From a virus: a stretch of DNA of 44,796 nucleotides. The DNA lies in the IMG/VR virus record IMGVR_UViG_3300022188_000019, positions 1-44,796 of that record; one strand, 5' to 3'. The notes under the pieces were generated by a model. The model made no database searches, was not told the DNA's origin, and saw only the letters and a list, made by a program, of their open reading frames with translations. Shown piece after piece: positions 1 through 8,313 of this stretch. The position numbers were made by a program, and so were the translations under genes. Numbering within the stretch: the first letter of the stretch is position 1; each line of letters starts with the position of its first letter.

Positions 1-707
1 TGTATCTGTTCCCATGATTTTGTGAGAAGCAGGCGCTTAAATCTGTTCAGCCTATCTCCTATATGAGACAACAATGTCGAATACACGATATATACTTCAT
101 CATCAGGATTAATAAATGGTATAACGATGTGCTCTATCTTCGTGTAATATGGCTTCAAAATGTCATTATCGTTTTCATCAAGGTAAAGATAATCCATAGC
201 CAGATTTATTTTTGTAAAACTCGATAGTGCTACTGGGTCTTTTTCAAATATCGATGAGAATTGTCTTAGTGAAACTGTAAGTATATCCAGAACTCTATTG
301 AAAGATTCAAGTGTTAGGTCTGTGTTCATGGATAAGGAATAAGCGCGCTCCAACTGGCTATATACATCAAAGGGTGTTAATGAAGAAGCGCCGCCTCTTG
401 AAGATACATCTGTTATAATAGACAAATACTCATTAAAAGGCTCACACACAATAGTATCTTTATTTCGCTTTAGGTTTTCGCGCATTGTCGATGGCTTCGT
501 GTAATAGAGATAATAAGCGCCCACATCATATAGATTTACTTTCCACTCACCATTTTTATACACAGTTGGTTGAAACACATAATCGTCACTATCGCATTTA
601 TGTACAGAAATAACACCATGTTCATACTTGATGATATCATTGTGAACAAGATTATTATAAATTCTTGGATAAATCATCCGAAAGTCCATTTTATAAATGC
701 TATTCAT
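1..707 (-). CDS. Hypothetical protein, cut by window edge
   Basis: Reading leftward, an open frame of 235 codons runs from an ATG at 705-707 (complement) off the left edge with no stop. A strong SD (GGAGGG, complement of 715-720) lies 7 nt upstream, which fixes the start. The product begins MNSIYKMDFRMIYPRI, is rich in aromatic and charged residues, and shows no signal peptide, membrane segment or family motif I recognise. It starts 15 nt after the DNA polymerase stop codon in the same direction, so it belongs to the replication operon, but its function is unknown. It carries several copies of the polar GCGCTT motif (for example near 334, 388 and 513). Confidence 0.8.
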   Translation of the reverse strand, partial: MNSIYKMDFRMIYPRIYNNLVHNDIIKYEHGVISVHKCDSDDYVFQPTVYKNGEWKVNLYDVGAYYLYYTKPSTMRENLKRNKDTIVCEPFNEYLSIITDVSSRGGASSLTPFDVYSQLERAYSLSMNTDLTLESFNRVLDILTVSLRQFSSIFEKDPVALSSFTKINLAMDYLYLDENDNDILKPYYTKIEHIVIPFINPDDEVYIVYSTLLSHIGDRLNRFKRLLLTKSWEQI

Positions 708-721
708 TATTAAACCCTCCT

Positions 722-3082
722 TTAAAATAGTCTCTGTTGTAAACTATCATCAATCTTTATACCAAATGATTCCCATGCTGTAAGAACATATTCTCTATAT
801 TTATCATATGCAATATTCAAGTTCATTTTATCAATATTTACCACTTCGGATTCCAGCAAAACATGTGGAACAATATTATCACCTTCCCTTACAAAAACAT
901 AAAACACCTTCGTTCCGTGTGGTATATATGAAAGTTTTGTTTTTTCTTTGTATTTTTGGGATAAGCGCGCGCTTAACGATGTCTTTGATTTATACTCCTC
1001 CGTATCACGCACTGAACTATACTGCACAAACTTGCTATTGGGCTGCTTATGTAACTCATGTAAAAACTTTTCAAGATCTGATATATCAAGTCCTTCAAAA
1101 ACATGTTTTATTGCAAGCCATATCGCATCATTTTGAATAGGCGCGTTCTTTGAGTTCACAAAACCAGAACCATGCAACTCATAAGTGCCATCTTTATTCC
1201 TCAAAACATAGGTTTTCATCTTTCTTACATATATCGAATCAAACTCATCAAGACTCAAAAGCGTATAAATCTCCTTGATTCCATATTTGTTCTGCACATA
1301 TTCTCTTATCTTATCATTTATTTCATCAACATCTATATCCCCAAACACATAAAAACCATCAGTATCAATCTCAATCACATTATCAGCAATAAGATTTTCC
1401 GTAACATATAAAGAAAGATCGCGGGCATATCCAACTGTAGCCATAGCAACAGAAAGGTCACCGTATTTTTCATTTTTAAGTCCGTTTATTCCGTAAATTG
1501 AATTCATAATAACTTTGATAGCGTTTTGGCGCGCCTTCAAAACCTTTTTCTCACTTGGATCTGAAATAGTCTTTAGTCGTGATTTTACTTTCTTCCTTGC
1601 ATCGTAAAGCGTTTTCAATGCAGTGTAGAAGCCCGACCTTTTCGACTGATCAATCTCAATATATATCGTCTTATTTATATTTGTCTCAAATATTTTAAGA
1701 TACAACTTATCACCTTTCCTCGCTGCAAGAATTTTATCAGTCTGTTTTTTACAATACGGTTCAACCTTAACAACTCTCGTAGTATCAGCACCTATGTTCA
1801 GCGTCATCATAGTCGTGGGATAGTAAGACGAAAAGTCAATTTTCTTAACATTTTCATAGTAACCCGTGCGTTTCACATCAACATAAGCCGCCCGGTATTT
1901 ACCCCAGAGTTTAGGACCAAAAAGCTTATATATCTTTCCATCAATACTATATTTCTGATTGTTCGAATACAATGGAAGACATACTTCATCTCCTGCCAAA
2001 AGAATCCTCGCACTAAATATCCTTGGAACAAAAGCCGGATATGAATCCAGAATTGACTCAAGTGGAACATTTAAAATCTCAGCAACATTTACAGATGTCG
2101 GTAAATAATTTATTGCAAGATCATATGTTATTTTAATATCGTTCTTATGATACTCCTTAAGCATCTCCGTTCCTATAATCTTCCGCATATCGTGGTCGTA
2201 CAGCCTTATAGTATCAAGACCGTAATATTCAGCAATAGTTTCGAGTTTCCTATCAGGAACTTTTCCGGAAAGACTTTGGTCCTCCATAACAGTCGGCCAG
2301 AGATCATAATGAACTGTTCCAAACACAGGATATATTAAAAATTCATTACCGACTTCTCTAACACGGAAAACTTTTGAAACATATTCCTCAAGACCGAGGA
2401 GAAGCGCCCGCTGAATTAGGTATTTTAAGTCAAAGTCCTTTGAGTTATAGCCAACAAGAATATCAGGTTTGTATTTGTAAAGAAAGTTAAAAAAGTATTT
2501 GAGAAGCGCCGGCTCTTTTTCACCTATTTCGTCAATAGAATCAATATATCTCGTATAATAATTTTCACCATCGTAAAAACCTATTGCTATAACTGGATTC
2601 TTGTCATACCGCGGGAATGTTATACCATCACTCAATACCTCAATATCAAAACTCACGATCCTTAAAGCGCGCTTCCTTTTATGCTTATCAAAGAATTCAG
2701 GCATAAAGATATAAGCCGCCTCGTTCCGTGTAATATGCAAATAGGGAACGCGCTTCTGCCTTACACTCTTATACACATCACGAAAAACCTCATGTTTCAC
2801 CTCTAAAACATTAAAATGTGAATACTTATTCTTAAATTCATATGACAGTCCTTTATTCGCAATTATCGAAAAATACACTGGCTTCAAACTACCAACAAGT
2901 TTCCCAACATTCGGATCAGCACGATTTAATATAGGCACGCGTGATATATCATGTAAAACAAAAAGCATCTCCGTAGTCGGTAGTCTATCCTCATCATAGT
3001 CAGACCCGGATAAATATATCTTTCTACCAAAGTCTCTTATTGATAAGACTTGATCAGTTATTATAGAACTTTCGGCAATCAT
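722..3082 (-). CDS. polB: Family B DNA polymerase with 3'-5' exonuclease
   Basis: Replicative DNA polymerase, 786 aa, about the size of archaeal and phage family B enzymes. The N-terminal part holds the proofreading exonuclease: Exo I SFDIEVL (D146, E148), Exo II VGYNSKDFD (about 210-218) and a degenerate Exo III around Y320/D321. The polymerase core has motif A as DFSSYYP (416-422; the usual form is DxxSLYP), motif B with K523 and NSIYG (527-531), and motif C DTDG (573-576), followed by a KxKTY-like thumb motif. All predicted metal-binding acids are present, so it should be active. The start overlaps the stop of the RecA-like gene (ATGA), implying coupled translation. No intein is present here, although family B polymerases are frequent intein hosts. 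The large size of the recombination set around it suggests recombination-linked replication. Confidence 0.96.
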   Translation of the reverse strand: MIAESSIITDQVLSIRDFGRKIYLSGSDYDEDRLPTTEMLFVLHDISRVPILNRADPNVGKLVGSLKPVYFSIIANKGLSYEFKNKYSHFNVLEVKHEVFRDVYKSVRQKRVPYLHITRNEAAYIFMPEFFDKHKRKRALRIVSFDIEVLSDGITFPRYDKNPVIAIGFYDGENYYTRYIDSIDEIGEKEPALLKYFFNFLYKYKPDILVGYNSKDFDLKYLIQRALLLGLEEYVSKVFRVREVGNEFLIYPVFGTVHYDLWPTVMEDQSLSGKVPDRKLETIAEYYGLDTIRLYDHDMRKIIGTEMLKEYHKNDIKITYDLAINYLPTSVNVAEILNVPLESILDSYPAFVPRIFSARILLAGDEVCLPLYSNNQKYSIDGKIYKLFGPKLWGKYRAAYVDVKRTGYYENVKKIDFSSYYPTTMMTLNIGADTTRVVKVEPYCKKQTDKILAARKGDKLYLKIFETNINKTIYIEIDQSKRSGFYTALKTLYDARKKVKSRLKTISDPSEKKVLKARQNAIKVIMNSIYGINGLKNEKYGDLSVAMATVGYARDLSLYVTENLIADNVIEIDTDGFYVFGDIDVDEINDKIREYVQNKYGIKEIYTLLSLDEFDSIYVRKMKTYVLRNKDGTYELHGSGFVNSKNAPIQNDAIWLAIKHVFEGLDISDLEKFLHELHKQPNSKFVQYSSVRDTEEYKSKTSLSARLSQKYKEKTKLSYIPHGTKVFYVFVREGDNIVPHVLLESEVVNIDKMNLNIAYDKYREYVLTAWESFGIKIDDSLQQRLF

Positions 3083-4083
3083 TTTTTCTTGCTTTTACCC
3101 TTCGATGATTTCTTCTTTTTCTTATTAACTATCTCCTCTATATTACTCCTATCCCAATTATCTATATCAGGTTCAATTACTTCATGCCAAAAATGTGCAA
3201 AATCTCTATAGTTACCTAAAATATCAGCAAAATTATAGGTTTTCTCGTGCACAAGATCAGTGAGTTTTGATCCTTCGACTTTCACACCGAATTCAATATC
3301 TGGTGCAATATCAGACCAAAAATCCATAATTTTACCATCAGAGTTCCTCAGCAAATACATGTGCTGCATACCAACACGAATCGTATTGATCTTAGATTTT
3401 GTCACAGTCATAGTTACCGGTGTAATTCCATATTTTTTCCACTTTTCATCCTTCGGATCAGCCTTAAATCTAAATTCAAGGTGTTTGACAAAATCTTTTA
3501 TTTCAGCACCTGGATTTCTATGTCCACCACCGTATCCGCTTATATTAGCGCGCATTTGATTGATTATTATCCCAACAGCATCTTCTGTTGCAATCCAGTT
3601 CATCCATATTTTGGTTTCGGTTGTTAATAAGCGTGCCAACTCTGCCATACGCTTGCTTTCATCAACATCTTTACTTAACTCATCCTTTGTAACCATTGAT
3701 ACATAACTATCAAAAAGAAACCCGATGAGGCGCGCCCCCCTCTCCTTTATCTCAGCATAAACAGCCCTCATATCCTGAAATATCTGCTCAGCAGACTCAT
3801 CCCTCACAACATATAAAGTATCCGGATTCACTCCAATTTTATCTATATGCCACGATGGATCAAATGACCACTCAGCATCACCCCATAATACATACCCTTC
3901 CAAAGACTTCTGGGCTAACGCAATTATCTTCGATGCAAAAGTAGTCTTACCACTACTTGGATCACCCCATATAAGCACAATCTTTCCCAACGGCCAGCCA
4001 CCAAGTGCCTTGTTCAGAAAAGGAAACTCTTCCGATATATCTAACTTTTTCGGAATGATATCACTCGGTCTTAAAATCGCCAT
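3079..4083 (-). CDS. RecA/UvsX-like recombinase ATPase
   Basis: RecA-fold ATPase, 334 aa. The Walker A motif GDPSSGKTT sits at residues 40-48, after a short N-terminal region ending GGWPLGK, the arrangement of RecA, RadA and phage UvsX or Sak4 proteins. A Walker B-like hydrophobic strand (LIGFLFDSYVSM) follows, and then IIINQMRANISGYGG, which resembles the RecA L2 region. The C-terminal tail is a lysine/serine run, possibly a DNA-binding tail. Likely role: strand exchange or annealing during phage recombination and replication. SD GGAGG lies 8-9 nt before the ATG, and the gene overlaps both neighbours by a few bases. UvsX versus Sak4 versus a KaiC/RadB-like ATPase cannot be settled by eye; the RecA fold itself is clear. 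Confidence 0.85.
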   Translation of the reverse strand: MAILRPSDIIPKKLDISEEFPFLNKALGGWPLGKIVLIWGDPSSGKTTFASKIIALAQKSLEGYVLWGDAEWSFDPSWHIDKIGVNPDTLYVVRDESAEQIFQDMRAVYAEIKERGARLIGFLFDSYVSMVTKDELSKDVDESKRMAELARLLTTETKIWMNWIATEDAVGIIINQMRANISGYGGGHRNPGAEIKDFVKHLEFRFKADPKDEKWKKYGITPVTMTVTKSKINTIRVGMQHMYLLRNSDGKIMDFWSDIAPDIEFGVKVEGSKLTDLVHEKTYNFADILGNYRDFAHFWHEVIEPDIDNWDRSNIEEIVNKKKKKSSKGKSKKK

Positions 4084-4430
4084 CAGCCGCGCCTCCTTCT
4101 ATAAAACTTCTCATACACCTTCTTATAATTCCTAGTATAATAATTATCAGGCAGACTTTCAAGTGAAAAATACTTGAGGTTTTTCTGTATCAAAGCCTTC
4201 ACACCATCGCCGAAATACTTTGCATAAATCTTCAGAGGAATGCGAACTTTGTATTTTTTCAAATAATAATACTTAAACCACTTTGTGAACTTCGAAATAA
4301 CATCAACCGTCGTCTCATCTTTTAGAACATAAACAAGGTTGTTCTTATTATCATCTTTCTTAACAACACATAAAAGATACACTGAAATCTCATCATAATC
4401 AGGCACAAGATAAACTTTCAAATATGCCAT
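4083..4430 (-). CDS. Small hypothetical protein (115 aa)
   Basis: Starts at an ATG (4428-4430 complement) with SD GGAGG about 5 nt upstream; its stop overlaps the start of the RecA-like gene. The protein is lysine- and tyrosine-rich, with YYLKKYKVRIPLKIYAKY in the middle and a very basic end (YEKFYRRRRG). There are no membrane segments or recognisable motifs. Its place between a PD-(D/E)XK nuclease and a RecA-like ATPase suggests a DNA-transaction accessory protein, but that rests on context only. Confidence 0.75.
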   Translation of the reverse strand: MAYLKVYLVPDYDEISVYLLCVVKKDDNKNNLVYVLKDETTVDVISKFTKWFKYYYLKKYKVRIPLKIYAKYFGDGVKALIQKNLKYFSLESLPDNYYTRNYKKVYEKFYRRRRG

Positions 4431-4890
4431 CTGTTTCCTCCTTTATATAACATTCACCCGTATCTATGTTATAATACACTGCCTTCTCTTTCACAAGCAC
4501 ATACGGAAATTTAAGATGCATAATTTTGTCTATATTCATATCATCTTTCTGTAATGAAATATATATCTTATCGCCATCCGAATAAAACCTTGCATATGAA
4601 TTGTATATAACCCTAAAGAAATAAGCGGTTTTCTTCTTTTCAAAATATAACACAAGATACGGAATCTTTCCTCTTACAACAGCGTTTTCGTATATACGCT
4701 CAAGATATTTCTCTTCAACTGTGTAAGTAAGTTTAGGATAACCGATATATTTTACTTCATAAACAGCATCGTCTGAAATAACATCAGAGTCTCCATGAAC
4801 ATTTCCTGATCCTTTTGTAAGCTCACCATCGGTATATGCGGCAACCCATTCCTCAATCTTCCGCCACCGTTTTTCCTCTTTGCTTGCCAT
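4399..4890 (-). CDS. PD-(D/E)XK nuclease, possible Holliday junction resolvase
   Basis: About 163 aa from the chosen ATG at 4888-4890 (complement). I prefer it to the upstream ATG at 4924-4926 because SD GGAGAT lies about 8 nt before it. Residues about 26-47 read KGSGNVHGDSDV followed by AVYEVKY, giving the PD-(D/E)XK triad D36, E45 and K47; the preceding GSG turn is typical of archaeal Hjc and phage resolvase-like nucleases. The C-terminal half is a mixed alpha/beta region with aromatic residues. Likely role: cleavage of branched DNA next to the RecA-like ATPase and polymerase, or a RecB-type nuclease. It overlaps the upstream gene by 38 nt and the downstream gene by 32 nt, so translation is tightly coupled. 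Confidence 0.75.
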   Translation of the reverse strand: MASKEEKRWRKIEEWVAAYTDGELTKGSGNVHGDSDVISDDAVYEVKYIGYPKLTYTVEEKYLERIYENAVVRGKIPYLVLYFEKKKTAYFFRVIYNSYARFYSDGDKIYISLQKDDMNIDKIMHLKFPYVLVKEKAVYYNIDTGECYIKEETDGIFESLSCA

Positions 4891-5179
4891 TGCCAAATCT
4901 CCTATACATTTCGCCTTTGATTGCATCCTTGAGCATGTTTATAAGCGCCGGGTTATACGATCTGCTATCTATCTGCACTGCAATATCATAGAAAGTCTCA
5001 TTGACTTTGAGAAGTGAATATAAAAGTTGAAGCACCCGCGGCGGCGTCTGCTCAATATCAGCCTCAGATACAAAATCACTTAAAATGGGTTTTAAAATGG
5101 TCTTTATATCATTTATATCCATGTTCATCGTAGTCTGATACATCGAATGCAACTGACTTAATATTGATGTGTCAATCAT
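4853..5179 (-). CDS. Small helical hypothetical protein (108 aa)
   Basis: ATG at 5177-5179 (complement) overlaps the stop of the preceding gene (ATGA). The protein looks largely alpha-helical (MIDTSILSQLHSMYQ, later LRQ-like and leucine-rich stretches) and ends with a basic segment (MYRRFGNGKQRGKTV). No family is recognised and no membrane segment is visible. It sits between the possible OB-fold protein and the PD-(D/E)XK nuclease, so a replication or recombination accessory role is plausible but unproven. Confidence 0.72.
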   Translation of the reverse strand: MIDTSILSQLHSMYQTTMNMDINDIKTILKPILSDFVSEADIEQTPPRVLQLLYSLLKVNETFYDIAVQIDSRSYNPALINMLKDAIKGEMYRRFGNGKQRGKTVAED

Positions 5180-5487
5180 TGCTTAACTCTCCTTTTCTTT
5201 ACATTCTCAACAACAACTGATTTCTTTTTATATCTTATAATCTTCCTCAAAGGCTCTATCGAATGTACACCAATCATCGGAATTATATCATCACCTGTAT
5301 CCCAATATCCTATGTATTTACCAACAACAAAATAAGCGTCGCCCCTCTGCACCTTACTTATAAGCCTCTCCGGAATAAAAAGATACCGTTTTTCATCACG
5401 CTCTACAGCCATAGCTCCATAATTGTTCTTCCCACGCTTAGTCTTCTTAGGCTCAGTAGATATCTCAAACACACCAAATACCTCCAT
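5176..5487 (-). CDS. Hypothetical protein, possible OB-fold/SSB-like
   Basis: 103 aa, with a clear SD (complement of TCCTCC at 5492-5497) about 4 nt before the ATG. The segment RGDAYFVVGKYIGYW, followed by an IIPMIGVHSIEPL strand, resembles the 'GD-x-V-x-V-x-G' core and following strands of single-stranded DNA-binding OB folds. The C-terminus is lysine/arginine-rich rather than acidic, unlike bacterial SSB. If it is an SSB it would complete the set with the polymerase, RecA-like ATPase and nuclease. The resemblance is weak and is an inference; a structure prediction would settle it. Confidence 0.6.
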   Translation of the reverse strand: MEVFGVFEISTEPKKTKRGKNNYGAMAVERDEKRYLFIPERLISKVQRGDAYFVVGKYIGYWDTGDDIIPMIGVHSIEPLRKIIRYKKKSVVVENVKKRRVKQ

Positions 5488-5497
5488 TATATCCTCC

Positions 5498-5665
5498 TTA
5501 CTTGACAGTTACAAACCCATCAAAACTCATCTTAACCTTCATAACAGTCCCACATTTCGGACACTTAGGTGGGTTAATAACATTACCGTTATCATCCTCT
5601 TTCACAAGTACATCCTTCTCAATGTGTCCACATTTCTCACACATAAAGTCACGGATCTTGTACAT
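5498..5665 (-). CDS. FmdB-like zinc-ribbon protein (55 aa)
   Basis: Starts at ATG 5663-5665 (complement), where SD GGAGGA lies 5 nt upstream. An ATG further out at 5752 would add 29 residues with no SD and is not favoured. The sequence MYKIRDFMCEKCGHIEKDV, then CPKCGTVMKV, gives two CxxC knuckles, the form of the FmdB-type zinc ribbon (short putative regulators also common in phages). The product probably binds zinc; its partner is unknown. It is the second gene of the leftward operon. Confidence 0.8.
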   Translation of the reverse strand: MYKIRDFMCEKCGHIEKDVLVKEDDNGNVINPPKCPKCGTVMKVKMSFDGFVTVK

Positions 5666-5720
5666 CGATATCCTCCTTTCCCTGTGTTTCAAGTCTATAA
5701 TATGAACATTTTTCGATTTG

Positions 5721-6131
5721 TCAATACATCCAATGCTTAATTGCGTTACCAAATAAGCGCCGCCCTATCTTCGATAAAGTCCTACCAGCAAGCCTATGCT
5801 CATATCTCATTGCAAAAGATTTGCCAGATATGTTGTAAATAATACTTTTCGCTGCTATAAAATTACCAGCATCAGGCCTCGATGAAGTCTGAAGTGCAGG
5901 CGTATCCATCAACCTGAAAGTCTTCCTCTGCATAAACCTCTTTAGTCTGATTGCAACACCATAGGCATCACCTGTCTGCTTCTTGTGAAAGAATCTAAAA
6001 CCAAGATAGCGTGGCTTCGATGTATGATACATGTTCCTATATAGACCCCGTACCCACTCAAATGCCTTAGTAAACTTACCCCGTATACCAGATAATCTCA
6101 AAGGCGGTCTTTTAGGGTAAAATATCTTCAT
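5721..6131 (-). CDS. Basic hypothetical protein, first gene of leftward operon
   Basis: 136 aa, ATG at 6129-6131 (complement) with SD GAGGTG about 5 nt upstream and the promoter at 6152-6180 just beyond it. The protein is very rich in Arg and Lys (KRPPLRLSGIRGKF, RLKRFMQRKTFRL, SKIGRRLF) with few acids and no recognised domain. In composition it resembles the four basic proteins encoded at 19117-21804, although I see no convincing alignment. DNA or RNA binding is a reasonable guess. Confidence 0.72.
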   Translation of the reverse strand: MKIFYPKRPPLRLSGIRGKFTKAFEWVRGLYRNMYHTSKPRYLGFRFFHKKQTGDAYGVAIRLKRFMQRKTFRLMDTPALQTSSRPDAGNFIAAKSIIYNISGKSFAMRYEHRLAGRTLSKIGRRLFGNAIKHWMY

Positions 6132-6151
6132 TAGCTCACCTCGCTTCAGAT

Positions 6152-6180
6152 ATTATACCAGATGAATCGCATTGAGGCAA
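6152..6180 (-). promoter_or_regulatory. Sigma-70-type promoter of leftward replication operon
   Basis: On the minus strand: -35 TTGCCT (complement of 6175-6180), a 17-nt spacer, then a consensus -10 TATAAT (complement of 6152-6157) preceded by TGG, which also makes it an extended -10. The predicted start of transcription is near 6145, about 14 nt before the first ATG. Correct spacing and the position just upstream of the operon make this a strong call. Confidence 0.78.
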
Positions 6181-6190
6181 TACACCGTAT

Positions 6191-6240
6191 GCATAACAGA
6201 AACAAACGAAAAATGTTTTTTTCTTATTTTTCTGTTATGC
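6191..6240. repeat. 12-bp perfect inverted repeat with AT-rich loop
   Basis: GCATAACAGAAA at 6191-6202 is matched by its exact reverse complement at 6229-6240, separated by 26 bp of A/T-rich sequence that itself contains A-run/T-run symmetry. It spans the stop codon of the 667-aa gene (6235-6237). There is no T-run after either arm, so it is not a standard intrinsic terminator. GC skew of the plus strand changes sign here. It may be an operator, an RNA-stabilising hairpin or part of a replication origin. Confidence 0.7.
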
Positions 6241-8238
6241 TACCAATAATTGGAAGGCAAATAAGCACGGCTCCAAGGTCTTTGATGACAGATGGCTGTG
6301 GTAAGATTTTAATATAGCTTTCCCAAGCTGTTCACTGTAAGCAGATATTTGGTCTTTGTGTTTATTGATGACTTGTGTGTATTGATCTAGGATGTTTTCT
6401 ACGATGTTATAGATATTGCTTAGAGTGTGTATGAGTTTTGAGCGGAGGTTTTTGTTCTTTATGTGGTAGCTTATAGTGGTTGTAGTGTGAGTAAGGCTTG
6501 TTTGGATCTTGTAGGTATGGATTCTAAGGTTACTGGTATCTATGATTTGAGTATGTCTATTAGGGTTCCATGAGATCTTGTTTGAGCCATATAATGATGT
6601 CCATGATGGCATATAGTCTTTGAGTATGTGTTCCAGGGACAGTAGCTTATCGTACAGGTTATCAGGTAGGTAGAATCTGTTATTCAGTTTCATTGAGCGC
6701 AGGGTGTAGTAGGTGTGAAGCGCGCCATTGATGAGTGTGGTATCTTTGATGTTCTTACGGAGTTTGAATTGTTTTGTGAATAGCTTAGATAGTTTCTTAT
6801 GTAAGTTATGTATGAATGCAAGGTATCTGATATCGGTAACGACTCTGGGGATGGTACCGAGGGTAGGGATGGATTGAAGCGCGCCTATTATTTGTTCGCG
6901 TATGGAACCCTTAGATTTAATTAATTCGATATCTTTTGTATAAGGATCGTACATCATGATAGACAGGACATCACTGACCTCCATATTTGATTTTCTGCTT
7001 ACAGTGTAGACTTGGGAGGGGGAGAAGCCCGCCGCTTTGCGGAGGATCTTCTTTATGTACTTGCGCTTTGTTCCTTCATGACCGGTTGACCGCCTTAATC
7101 CATATAAGGTGCCTGTGGAAGCAAGCCGCTCAAGGACAGCTCTGCGTATACGGCTTCTCATGCGCGCCACGAGCTGTTCGTGCTTGTGCCCGTGGTTTTG
7201 CCTCACGAGCGCCTTGAGCCCTTGAGGATTATACAGTGATGTACGGTCAAACTCGGATAAAGGAACATAAGCGCCGAATTTTTTGCGATCGATGTAATAT
7301 CTCGTACCTATTATAAGATAAACTTCACCTGTGTCTTCTACATAAATGTAACGGATGTCATTGAGTTGTTTGTATAAGCGCAGCCCTTCTTCAATGTTTT
7401 TTACGCGTGTGATATTATCATCATATGCATAAACTCTCATGTATGCATAATCGGGCTTTTTGTAAAAGAAACCAAGTGCATCTGATATTTTTATGTATTC
7501 ACTGATACCGTGTTTTGCGTTGCGTCTCAGTGATGTATAAGCTGAAATGATCCTTTGAGATATCGGACGAGTTTCTTCCTGTGTGAGGTATATGAGCATT
7601 ACGAGCGCATGATCGCGTGTGTGTTTTGGATATCTGTTCAATGCTTCGATAGCATCATAGCGTACATAGACTTTTCCGAGTTTCCAGCCTACAGGAAGAT
7701 AATTTTCTGTTACGGCATTTAAGAGATTGATATCATCATCGAAATTGTTATTAAATATTGATCTATAAAGCCAGTAAAAATGTTTTCTCGGACTGAGGAT
7801 TGAAATGTTCCTTATCAGATTTGAGTTTTTACGATAATTGATGTTGATAATTCCAAGTTTCTGGAACAGGTCTGTGATTATTTCGAACCATTGGTTTACT
7901 GTGCATTTTTTACCATCGTAATACATTCCATCGAAATATTCCTGAACAAGGTTTTTGAATTGTGTATACGATATGCTTGTCTTTTTATCGCGGTAGAAAA
8001 GTGTTGTAAGGTGAAGGTAAAAGGACATTATACGGTCGGTGAGATGTACGGGTTGTTGTGATTTTCCTGTTGTAGTGAAATAGTCTAAAAGGGTTTCGCG
8101 GATATGGGCGTAGATCGGTATGTAGACCGGGAGGTAATGGGATTTGGGGAAGCGCCGCCCTTTTTTGCGCCGCTTCCTTTTTTTCTGTGTTGTATTCTGA
8201 TCTGCGCCCTTAATATGTTTTTGTTTTTTGTCTTCCAT
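6235..8238 (-). CDS. Unknown 667-aa basic protein, possible initiator or regulator
   Basis: No family recognised. The N-terminus is strongly basic (KKRKRRKKGRRF at about 19-30). Residues about 70-160 contain helical stretches (ISYTQFKNLVQEYF, then VNQWFEIITDLFQKLGI) that could form a winged helix, as in replication initiators. A second basic helical region lies around 370-430 (RMRSRIRRAVLERL), and the C-terminal third is Thr/Ser/Asn-rich. The ATG at 8236-8238 has no SD, and the predicted start of transcription is only about 4 nt upstream, so the mRNA may be nearly leaderless. Its coding strand is C-rich over G, opposite to the surrounding genes. Being the only gene controlled by the left half of the divergent palindromic promoter, it could be a replication initiator or a lytic/lysogenic regulator; both are inference. 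Confidence 0.8.
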   Translation of the reverse strand: MEDKKQKHIKGADQNTTQKKRKRRKKGRRFPKSHYLPVYIPIYAHIRETLLDYFTTTGKSQQPVHLTDRIMSFYLHLTTLFYRDKKTSISYTQFKNLVQEYFDGMYYDGKKCTVNQWFEIITDLFQKLGIININYRKNSNLIRNISILSPRKHFYWLYRSIFNNNFDDDINLLNAVTENYLPVGWKLGKVYVRYDAIEALNRYPKHTRDHALVMLIYLTQEETRPISQRIISAYTSLRRNAKHGISEYIKISDALGFFYKKPDYAYMRVYAYDDNITRVKNIEEGLRLYKQLNDIRYIYVEDTGEVYLIIGTRYYIDRKKFGAYVPLSEFDRTSLYNPQGLKALVRQNHGHKHEQLVARMRSRIRRAVLERLASTGTLYGLRRSTGHEGTKRKYIKKILRKAAGFSPSQVYTVSRKSNMEVSDVLSIMMYDPYTKDIELIKSKGSIREQIIGALQSIPTLGTIPRVVTDIRYLAFIHNLHKKLSKLFTKQFKLRKNIKDTTLINGALHTYYTLRSMKLNNRFYLPDNLYDKLLSLEHILKDYMPSWTSLYGSNKISWNPNRHTQIIDTSNLRIHTYKIQTSLTHTTTTISYHIKNKNLRSKLIHTLSNIYNIVENILDQYTQVINKHKDQISAYSEQLGKAILKSYHSHLSSKTLEPCLFAFQLLVA

Positions 8239-8248
8239 GCTAAGGATA

Positions 8249-8276
8249 ATGATATGGAAGCGCGCCTCTTTGTCAA
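8249..8276 (-). promoter_or_regulatory. Leftward promoter of the 667-aa gene
   Basis: On the minus strand: -35 TTGACA (complement of 8271-8276), a 16-nt spacer, then -10 TATCAT (complement of 8249-8254). The expected start of transcription is about 8242, leaving only about 4 nt before the ATG at 8238. The spacer contains the polar motif GGCGCGCTTCC. Its -35 box is the left end of the palindrome at 8271-8313. Confidence 0.7.
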
Positions 8277-8313
8277 GAGGAAAATAAATAATTTTTTATT
8301 TTTCCTATTGACA
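8271..8313. promoter_or_regulatory. 43-bp imperfect palindrome linking two divergent -35 boxes
   Basis: The segment begins TGTCAA, the leftward -35 read on the plus strand, and ends TTGACA, the rightward -35. Inside, AGGAAAATAAA (from 8278) mirrors TTTATTTTTCCT (ending 8306) with a single-base bulge. Both -35 boxes and the A/T-rich centre therefore form one near-symmetric site. A protein dimer bound here would cover both promoters at once. No other copy was noticed in the window. Confidence 0.72.

Noticed and set aside
5666-5752. N-terminal extension of the FmdB-like protein
   Set aside because: The extension lacks an SD and is not part of the family; the ATG at 5663-5665 has a strong SD at the right distance.
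6191-6240. Inverted repeat as intrinsic terminator of the 667-aa gene
   Set aside because: The arms pair perfectly but neither strand has a T-run after the stem; a terminator role would need another mechanism.
6987-7217. 76-codon plus-strand frame inside the 667-aa gene
   Set aside because: Cys/Arg-rich shadow without SD; lies opposite a long consistent gene.
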